DNA of 26,582 bases from an uncultured Bacilli bacterium. Its GTDB lineage: Bacteria > Bacillota_I > Bacilli_A > RF39 > UBA660. The stretch covers positions 1-26,582 of the forward strand of contig CAKOXL010000018.1 of the NCBI GenBank assembly GCA_934130105.1. The letters are read 5' to 3'. The notes below the pieces were generated by a model. It was not told where the DNA came from. It worked only from the letters and a program-made list of their open reading frames with translations, and searched no databases. The number at the start of each line of letters is the position of its first letter. The stretch's first letter is position 1. The position numbers and the translations under genes are program-made. This document shows positions 1 through 5,161 of the stretch, piece by piece.

Positions 1-501
1 ATTACTGCTTTTGGTACTGGTATTGGTGAATATTTTGATTTATCTAAACTTAGATACGATAAAATTATTATTATGACCGATGCCGATGTTGATGGTTCTC
101 ATATTAGAGTTTTACTTTTAACTTTATTTTATCGCTTTTTTAAGCCAATTGTAGAAGCAGGTCATGTTTATGCAGCACAACCTCCTCTTTATAGAATTAT
201 GCATGGTAAAACTAGAAAATATGTATTAAATGATGATGAACTTGCTGATTATCTTAACACCCTTCCTGAAAATGTGCGTTCTAAAGCTGAAATTGCTCGT
301 ATGAAAGGTTTAGGAGAGATGGACGCTGAAGAATTAAATGAAACTACTATGGATATTGAAAAAAGAGTATTAAGAAAGATTACAGTTGATGATTGTTTAG
401 CAGCTGATGCGATATTTGAAAAATTAATGGGTGATGAAGTAGACCCTAGAAGAAAGTTTATAGAAGAAAATGCCGGTTATGTGCAAAATCTTGATATTTA
501 G
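1..501 (+). CDS. gyrB: DNA gyrase subunit B, 3' part (5' end outside window)
   Basis: The reading frame is open from base 1, so the gene starts upstream and only its C-terminal part is present. GyrB supplies the ATPase half of the A2B2 gyrase that introduces negative supercoils. Visible here are the Toprim acidic motif (IIIMTDADVDGSH), which binds Mg2+ for DNA cleavage, the following HIRVLLLTLFYR segment, the conserved ARMKGLGEMDAEELNETTMD block and the usual C-terminal ending ENAGYVQNLDI. It is followed 11 bases later by gyrA, the standard gyrB-gyrA operon. GyrB versus ParE: the gyrA neighbour and origin context favour GyrB. Confidence 0.97.
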   Translation: MTAFGTGIGEYFDLSKLRYDKIIIMTDADVDGSHIRVLLLTLFYRFFKPIVEAGHVYAAQPPLYRIMHGKTRKYVLNDDELADYLNTLPENVRSKAEIARMKGLGEMDAEELNETTMDIEKRVLRKITVDDCLAADAIFEKLMGDEVDPRRKFIEENAGYVQNLDI

Positions 502-512
502 GGAGGCGTAGT

Positions 513-3149
513 ATGGACAATAAAGATGATTTAAATGAATTATTAGCTAGAGCTAGTGAAGATAATAATCAAGATAGTGATAATAATTCTAGTATTAATA
601 ACGATGCTAATGATAATAGTTCTCAAGATGATATTGATAAGATAAAATCAAATAGTGATTTTAGTGGTTATTTTCACGAAAGAGATAGATTAGATCACAA
701 TAACATAGTAGATGAAGTTAAGACGTCTTTTATGGAATATTCTATGAGTGTTATTAAATCTCGTGCTTTACCTGATCTTAGAGATGGTTTAAAGCCTGTT
801 CACAGACGAATTTTATGGTCTATGTATGAATCAGGTTATACACCAGATAAACCTCATAAGAAGAGCGCTAAAACGGTCGGAGAAGTTATGGGTAATTATC
901 ACCCACATGGAGATAGTTCTATTTATGAAGCTATGGTACGTTTAGCACAGGACTTTAATCAAAGATATATGTTAATTGATGGACATGGTAATTTTGGTAA
1001 TATTGAGGGTGATGGCGCTGCAGCTATGCGTTATACTGAATCAAGACTTGCTAAAATATCACTAGAGTTATTAAGAGATATTAATAAAGATACAGTTGAT
1101 ATGGAAGATAACTTTGATGCAACGAGAAAGGAACCTGTTGTTTTACCTTCTAGATTTCCTAATGTACTTGTAAATGGTTCTATGGGAATTGCTGTTGGTA
1201 TGGCTACTAATATTCCACCTCATAATTTAGGTGAGGTTATTGATGGATGTGTTGCTTATATAGATAATCCTGATATTGATACTATGGGATTAATGGAATA
1301 TATTAAGGGACCTGATTTTCCAACTGGTGGTATCATTCTTGGTAATTCAGGTATTAAGAAAGCTTATGAAACTGGTAGGGGTTCTATTACGATTCGTAGT
1401 AAAGCTACTATTGAAGAACATGGTAATCATAGCTGTATTATAATTGATGAAGTACCTTATGGTGTTAATACTATGGAACTTAAGAATAAAGTTGCTGAGT
1501 TAGTACATACCAAAGTAATTGAGGGTATTTCAGATTATCATACTGATTTAAAAGATGGTATTAAGATTACAATTACCCTAAAGAAAGATGCAAATGCACA
1601 GGTAATTTTAAATCAGTTGTATAAACATACTAATTTCCAAATTTCTTATGGTATTATTTTCTTAGTATTAGATGGTCAAACACCTAGAACTTTAGGAATA
1701 AAGGATATTATTTCTAAGTATATAGATCATCAAAAAGAAGTAATTATTAGAAGAACTAGATATGATTTAGGAAAAGCAGAGGAAAGAGTACATATTTTAG
1801 AGGGATTACGTATTGCCCTTGATAATATTGATGAAGTTGTGCATATTATTAGAGCAGCTGAGAGTGACGATGAAGCTAGAAATAATTTAATGTCTAGATT
1901 TAGTTTAGATGAAATTCAGGCTAATAGTATTCTTGAAATGAGATTACGTCGTTTGACCGGTTTAGAGCGTGGAAAAGTAGAGGCTGAACTTAATGATTTA
2001 CTTGTTAAAATAGCTGATTATAAGTCAATTTTAGCTTCTGAAGAAAGAGTGTTAAATATTATTAAGGAAGAAATGCTTGAAATTAAGCGTAAATATGGTG
2101 ATGATAGAAGAACGAAGATTGATATGACAGCAATTGATTATATTGAAGATGAATCACTTATTCCTGTTGAAAACACATTAATTACATTAACTAATAAAGG
2201 TTATATTAAGCGTATGTTAGTAGATGAATATCGTACTCAAAATCGTGGTGGAGTAGGTATTAAGGGTATGTCTACTAATGAAGAGGATTTTGTTGAAAAA
2301 ATGCTTAATATGGAAACACATGATTATATTTTATTCTTTAGCAATAAGGGAAAAGTATATAGAATGAAAGGTTACGAGATTCCAGAATTTAGCAGACAGA
2401 GTAAAGGTTTGCCAATAGTTAACTTATTACCTGTGGAAAAAGATGAAAAGATTAATTCAATTATTTCGCTTACTGCCAAGGAGCATGAATATAATTACTT
2501 ATTCTTTATTACGAAGAATGGTATTGTTAAGAGAACTGATTTATCTGAATTTGATAATATTAGAAGCAGTGGAAAAATAGCTATTAGTTTAAAAGATGAC
2601 GATGAATTAATTGCTGTACGTAAAACAACTGGGGAAAACGAAATTATTATTGGCGCATCTAATGGTAGAATGGTTCGATTTGTGGAAAACGAAGTTCGTA
2701 TTATGGGTCGTACGGCATCTGGAGTTCGTGGTATTGACCTTGGTGGTGCAAAAGTTGTCGGCGGAGAAGTAATTGTTGATAACGAGCAAGTGTTGATTGT
2801 TACTGAAAAAGGTTATGGTAAGAAGACACCAATTGATGAGTATCGTTTAACTCATAGGGGTAGCAAAGGTGTTAAAGCATTAAATGTTACCGAAAAGAAT
2901 GGTATGTTAGTATCATTAAAAGCTGTTACAGGCGAGGAAGATCTTGTAATTATTACTGATAGTGGTATTATTATGAGAATGTCTATGGAGCAAATTTCTA
3001 CTTTAGGTAGGGCTACGCAAGGTGTTAGACTTATTAAGTTGAAAGACGATCAAAAAGTAGCTACTGTTTCTACAATAATAAGAGATGAAATTGATTCTGA
3101 AAATGATATTGATAATGTAATTAATGATAATGAAAGTGTATCTGAGTAG
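513..3149 (+). CDS. gyrA: DNA gyrase subunit A
   Basis: Breakage-reunion subunit of gyrase, 878 residues. The ATG is preceded by a strong Shine-Dalgarno (AGGGAGG) just after the gyrB stop. The winged-helix/tower core starts near residue 68 (TSFMEYSMSVIKSRALPDLR). The quinolone-determining region reads HPHGDSSIYE at residues 130-139, so the positions matching E. coli Ser83/Asp87 are Ser135 and Glu139, a sensitive-type pattern. The catalytic Tyr is Tyr174 in AMRYTESRL. The C-terminal beta-propeller carries a GyrA box at residues 576-582 reading QNRGGVG rather than the canonical QRRGGKG. Unusual is an Asp/Asn/Ser-rich N-terminal extension of about 50 residues before the conserved core; most GyrA proteins start close to the core. 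Confidence 0.97.
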   Translation: MDNKDDLNELLARASEDNNQDSDNNSSINNDANDNSSQDDIDKIKSNSDFSGYFHERDRLDHNNIVDEVKTSFMEYSMSVIKSRALPDLRDGLKPVHRRILWSMYESGYTPDKPHKKSAKTVGEVMGNYHPHGDSSIYEAMVRLAQDFNQRYMLIDGHGNFGNIEGDGAAAMRYTESRLAKISLELLRDINKDTVDMEDNFDATRKEPVVLPSRFPNVLVNGSMGIAVGMATNIPPHNLGEVIDGCVAYIDNPDIDTMGLMEYIKGPDFPTGGIILGNSGIKKAYETGRGSITIRSKATIEEHGNHSCIIIDEVPYGVNTMELKNKVAELVHTKVIEGISDYHTDLKDGIKITITLKKDANAQVILNQLYKHTNFQISYGIIFLVLDGQTPRTLGIKDIISKYIDHQKEVIIRRTRYDLGKAEERVHILEGLRIALDNIDEVVHIIRAAESDDEARNNLMSRFSLDEIQANSILEMRLRRLTGLERGKVEAELNDLLVKIADYKSILASEERVLNIIKEEMLEIKRKYGDDRRTKIDMTAIDYIEDESLIPVENTLITLTNKGYIKRMLVDEYRTQNRGGVGIKGMSTNEEDFVEKMLNMETHDYILFFSNKGKVYRMKGYEIPEFSRQSKGLPIVNLLPVEKDEKINSIISLTAKEHEYNYLFFITKNGIVKRTDLSEFDNIRSSGKIAISLKDDDELIAVRKTTGENEIIIGASNGRMVRFVENEVRIMGRTASGVRGIDLGGAKVVGGEVIVDNEQVLIVTEKGYGKKTPIDEYRLTHRGSKGVKALNVTEKNGMLVSLKAVTGEEDLVIITDSGIIMRMSMEQISTLGRATQGVRLIKLKDDQKVATVSTIIRDEIDSENDIDNVINDNESVSE

Positions 3150-3164
3150 AGATACACTTTTTTT
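3133..3164 (+). terminator. Intrinsic terminator after gyrA
   Basis: An 11-bp perfect stem (AAAGTGTATCT, 3133-3143, with AGATACACTTT, 3150-3160) has a 6-base loop that contains the gyrA stop codon. The 3' arm runs straight into a T tract ending at 3164. It separates the gyrase operon from the gene-free parS region. Confidence 0.9.
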
Positions 3165-3175
3165 GTAAATAAATA

Positions 3176-3184
3176 TTATCCACA
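3176..3184 (+). promoter_or_regulatory. DnaA box (TTATCCACA) abutting parS 1
   Basis: Exact match to the bacterial DnaA-box consensus, one base upstream of parS 1. Its CCACA bases form part of a 32-bp perfect palindrome that extends parS 1 on both sides (3178-3209). Whether DnaA binds here is inference. Confidence 0.55.
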
Positions 3185-3185
3185 A

Positions 3186-3201
3186 TGTTTCACGTGAAAC
3201 A
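3186..3201. promoter_or_regulatory. parS: parS site 1 (ParB/Spo0J loading site)
   Basis: Perfect 16-bp palindrome TGTTTCACGTGAAACA, identical to the well-established parS of B. subtilis, where ParB loads as a CTP-dependent DNA clamp. No Noc-type site is attached. Confidence 0.95.
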
Positions 3202-3375
3202 TTGTGGATTTAATTTGATATATTATTATTTGATAATTTAAGTTAAATTATTCTTTTGAATGGATAATTAGGTTGATGTTTATAAACAAAATTGTAGATT
3301 TAAAATTTAAAATAATCAGTTTATTCACTATTTTTATAAAATTATATTTAAAGTAGAGTAGTTTAATATAAAATT

Positions 3376-3389
3376 ATTTCCCGGGAAAT
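3376..3389. promoter_or_regulatory. Noc-type binding site (NBS) 1
   Basis: Perfect palindrome ATTTCCCGGGAAAT, matching the Noc (nucleoid occlusion, ParB paralogue) site described in B. subtilis. Symmetry extends to 24 bp (3371-3394). Its centre lies 27 bp from the centre of parS 2. Confidence 0.88.
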
Positions 3390-3392
3390 AAT

Positions 3393-3401
3393 TTATCCAC
3401 A
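3393..3401 (+). promoter_or_regulatory. DnaA box (TTATCCACA) between NBS 1 and parS 2
   Basis: Exact consensus 9-mer filling the gap between NBS 1 and parS 2 and ending at the base before parS. Same strand as the other boxes in the region. Confidence 0.6.
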
Positions 3402-3417
3402 TGTTTCACGTGAAACA
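3402..3417. promoter_or_regulatory. parS: parS site 2, in composite NBS-DnaA box-parS module
   Basis: Perfect 16-bp TGTTTCACGTGAAACA directly after a DnaA box and 12 bp after the end of the 14-bp Noc-type core. Confidence 0.95.
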
Positions 3418-3710
3418 TATAATCATACAATAAAAAATATTATTTGAATAACTAGTTTAGTATTTGTATCAAAATTTTGATTTAGTATCTTATTATTAAA
3501 TTGGCATAGAATAATTCTTGCTCATGTATTGTGAATCTAAAAATTAATTTAATTTTAAGTTTTTTGCTGATTATAATTGTAAGTAATTAATGATTTTAAT
3601 GTAGATAATAAATTATTAATGTTATTAAGTTATCTTATTAGTCTTTCTAATCGCATTTTGAAATAATAGATATTTAAAAAAATTAACAATAATAATTATG
3701 ATATTCACAA

Positions 3711-3726
3711 TGTTTCACGTGAAACA
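3711..3726. promoter_or_regulatory. parS: parS site 3
   Basis: Perfect 16-bp parS, 525 bp from parS 1. The flanking DnaA-box position (3701-3709) reads ATATTCACA, a 7/9 match, so this is the most degenerate of the six flanks. No Noc-type site is attached. Confidence 0.95.
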
Positions 3727-3892
3727 TAAAATAAAATTATTCTTTTTTTATAGAAAGAAAATATTACTAATATTAAGATCCATTGACGATTTGGTTTTGA
3801 AATAATTTAAATTTTATTAAATATATACCTTTTTGCAGCAAAGGTATCTTTACTAATTAATAGGTTCTGTGAATTTAAATATTATACAGATT

Positions 3893-3906
3893 ATTTCCCG
3901 GGAAAT
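3893..3906. promoter_or_regulatory. Noc-type binding site (NBS) 2
   Basis: Perfect ATTTCCCGGGAAAT with the same TTATTT/AAATAA flanks as NBS 1. Its centre is again 27 bp from the centre of the adjacent parS 4. Confidence 0.88.
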
Positions 3907-3909
3907 AAT

Positions 3910-3918
3910 TTATCCACA
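3910..3918 (+). promoter_or_regulatory. DnaA box (TTATCCACA) between NBS 2 and parS 4
   Basis: Exact consensus 9-mer in the same position and orientation as in the module at 3376-3417. Confidence 0.6.
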
Positions 3919-3934
3919 TGTTTCACGTGAAACA
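3919..3934. promoter_or_regulatory. parS: parS site 4, in composite module
   Basis: Perfect TGTTTCACGTGAAACA. The composite module 3891-3936 is base-for-base the same as that around parS 2. Confidence 0.95.
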
Positions 3935-4225
3935 TATATAATGCAGCAAAAAAAATTATGATGTCAGATATTGTATTAATATAATAAACTTGTGGTTTTA
4001 AAACGATTTTAGCGTTATTTAAAATAAATACAAAATAATTTCTTTTATTGATTGCTTTTTTTGATATTGATTAATATCAAATGAGATATTGCTATTACTC
4101 TGGTATTAATTTTTAATTGGTTATATCTAGAGACAACAATGTTACATTAGCTGTTTGTGACATTGCTTTATTGGCATTAATAAATTATTATAAATTATGT
4201 TCAAATAAAACATAAAAATAATATA

Positions 4226-4234
4226 TTATCCACA
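4226..4234 (+). promoter_or_regulatory. DnaA box (TTATCCACA) abutting parS 5
   Basis: Exact consensus 9-mer one base before parS 5, the same arrangement as at parS 1. Confidence 0.55.
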
Positions 4235-4235
4235 A

Positions 4236-4251
4236 TGTTTCACGTGAAACA
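4236..4251. promoter_or_regulatory. parS: parS site 5
   Basis: Perfect 16-bp parS, exactly 525 bp from parS 3 and 1050 bp from parS 1. No Noc-type site is attached. Confidence 0.95.
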
Positions 4252-4427
4252 TTAAAAAAATTTGTTTTTAACAAAAATTTATAAATATACTGATATTAAA
4301 GCTTGTTGATTTCACTTTTTTGATTAATTATTTTTTTATTTATTAAATTAGCGGTTTTTTAAGTAATAAAAATCTTTAATAATTATTAATTTCTATGGAT
4401 AATATTTATTTAAACATTTTTATTATT

Positions 4428-4441
4428 ATTTCCCGGGAAAT
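4428..4441. promoter_or_regulatory. Noc-type binding site (NBS) 3
   Basis: Perfect ATTTCCCGGGAAAT with the same extended flanks. One extra T in the spacer makes the centre-to-centre distance to parS 6 28 bp instead of 27. Confidence 0.88.
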
Positions 4442-4445
4442 AATT

Positions 4446-4454
4446 TTATCCACA
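4446..4454 (+). promoter_or_regulatory. DnaA box (TTATCCACA) between NBS 3 and parS 6
   Basis: Exact consensus 9-mer. The base inserted relative to the other two composite modules lies between NBS and box, so box and parS stay directly adjacent. Confidence 0.6.
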
Positions 4455-4470
4455 TGTTTCACGTGAAACA
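4455..4470. promoter_or_regulatory. parS: parS site 6, in composite module
   Basis: Perfect TGTTTCACGTGAAACA, the last of the array, 58 bp upstream of the -35 element of the SRP RNA promoter. Confidence 0.95.
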
Positions 4471-4527
4471 TAGCAAACATTATAAATCTATACAGTTTAA
4501 AATGTTTTCAAAAAAATGCAAAAATGA

Positions 4528-4556
4528 TTGAAATTTCAAGCAAAATATCATATTAT
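4528..4556 (+). promoter_or_regulatory. Sigma-A-type promoter of the SRP RNA
   Basis: A -35 TTGAAA (4528-4533) is separated by 17 bp from a -10 TATTAT (4551-4556). The predicted start near 4562-4563 coincides with the first paired base of the SRP RNA helix. Confidence 0.8.
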
Positions 4557-4561
4557 ATATA

Positions 4562-4637
4562 TGTGCAATAGGTATTGGTGTGAACCAGGTCAGGATTGGA
4601 AGATAGCAGCCTTGACATTTAATATCTATGTGCACTT
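4562..4637 (+). ncRNA. ffs: Signal recognition particle RNA (4.5S type, small)
   Basis: The diagnostic apical domain is present: ACCAGGTCAGG (4584-4594), GGAA tetraloop (4598-4601) and AGCAG (4605-4609), the Ffh-binding signature. The ends pair as GTGCA..ATAG (4563-4571) with CTAT.GTGCAC (4626-4635), with one bulged G, followed by further A-U/G-U pairs, which gives a single hairpin of about 75 nt. A T run at 4636-4641 serves as terminator. The RNA forms the SRP with Ffh for co-translational targeting of membrane proteins. This is a short SRP RNA without the Alu-like domain found in B. subtilis. Here it precedes tadA, whereas in B. subtilis scr lies between tadA and dnaX. Confidence 0.92.
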
Positions 4638-4653
4638 TTTTTATGGTGATTTT

Positions 4654-5103
4654 ATGAATAATGACGAAAAATTTATGAAAATTGCTTTATTGGAGGCAAA
4701 AAAGGCATATTTAAGAGATGAAATACCAGTTGGTGCGGTAATAGTTAAGAATGGTAAGATAATATCAAAAGGTTTTAACTTGAGAGAAAGTAAAAAAAAT
4801 ACCATTAAACATGCAGAGATAGTTGCAATCGAAAGGGCTTGTTCAAAAGTGAATAATTGGCGTTTAATTGATTGTACTATGTATGTAACAATGTATCCGT
4901 GTCCTATGTGTGCAAGTGCTATTAATCAAGCACGAATTTCTAAAGTTGTATGTGGCGCTATACCACAGTATGTTGATAAAGGTTTAATTAATAAAATAGT
5001 TAATGACAAATCTTATGGATTACCTGTGGAAATCGTTGAAAATGTATTAGAAGATGAATGCACAGCTTTATTGAAAAAATTTTTTAATGAAAAAAGACAA
5101 TAA
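4654..5103 (+). CDS. tadA: tRNA(Arg) adenosine-34 deaminase TadA
   Basis: Deaminates the wobble adenosine of tRNA-Arg(ACG) to inosine. The start is placed at the ATG after a GGTGAT Shine-Dalgarno, giving 149 residues (the family is about 150-165). The frame is open further upstream, but that part overlaps the SRP RNA and its promoter and is not protein-like. Zinc and catalytic residues are complete: His53-Ala-Glu55 and Cys83-Pro-Met-Cys86 (PCPMC). The core DEIPVGAVIV and NNWRLIDCTMYVT segments are typical. It begins 18 bases after the SRP RNA and may be expressed by read-through or from its own weak promoter. It is followed by a strong terminator. Confidence 0.95.
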   Translation: MNNDEKFMKIALLEAKKAYLRDEIPVGAVIVKNGKIISKGFNLRESKKNTIKHAEIVAIERACSKVNNWRLIDCTMYVTMYPCPMCASAINQARISKVVCGAIPQYVDKGLINKIVNDKSYGLPVEIVENVLEDECTALLKKFFNEKRQ

Positions 5104-5126
5104 TTTGAATGTATTATTGTCTTTTT
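5091..5126 (+). terminator. Intrinsic terminator after tadA
   Basis: A 14-bp perfect stem (5091-5104 with 5113-5126), AAAAAGACAATAAT paired to ATTATTGTCTTTTT, has an 8-base loop and a T-rich 3' arm. The tadA stop codon lies within the 5' arm. Confidence 0.85.
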
Positions 5127-5128
5127 AA

Positions 5129-5137
5129 TGTTATAAT
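5129..5137 (+). promoter_or_regulatory. Extended -10 promoter for dnaX
   Basis: TGTTATAAT is a consensus extended -10 (TGnTATAAT) directly after the tadA terminator. No good -35 lies at the right distance. The implied start near 5144 supports the dnaX start codon at 5162. Confidence 0.55.
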
Positions 5138-5161
5138 AATTGTATGAATTGGAGGTGTTTT

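Larger units (their letters stand above)
3165..4527. other. Gene-free centromere-like region with six parS, three Noc-type sites and DnaA boxes
   Basis: No credible coding sequence lies in this 1.36-kb, extremely AT-rich stretch. Its only GC-rich islands are six identical 16-bp parS palindromes and three identical Noc-type palindromes. parS sites start at 3186, 3402, 3711, 3919, 4236 and 4455. The second, fourth and sixth are preceded by a Noc-type site, and all six by an exact or degenerate DnaA box. The order is therefore an alternating simple/composite pattern repeated three times with a period of about 517-536 bp, while the sequence between sites is not visibly conserved. Two AT-rich hairpins of unknown meaning occur at 3825-3847 and 4137-4165. 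Inference: a bipartite ParB/Noc loading zone next to the origin. Confidence 0.9.

Noticed and set aside
3165..4527. The region as the replication origin itself (oriC)
   Set aside because: DnaA boxes are present but always as parS flanks, no typical oriC cluster with an unwinding element was recognised, and dnaA is not in the window. A centromere role fits better; an accessory origin role is not excluded.
3165..4527. CRISPR array
   Set aside because: Repeats are 14-16-bp palindromes with 200-300-bp spacing and match parS/Noc sites; no regular repeat-spacer structure or cas genes.
4528..4653. N-terminal 42-residue extension of the tadA reading frame
   Set aside because: It coincides exactly with the promoter and the SRP RNA; the ribosome binding site and family N-terminus point to 4654.
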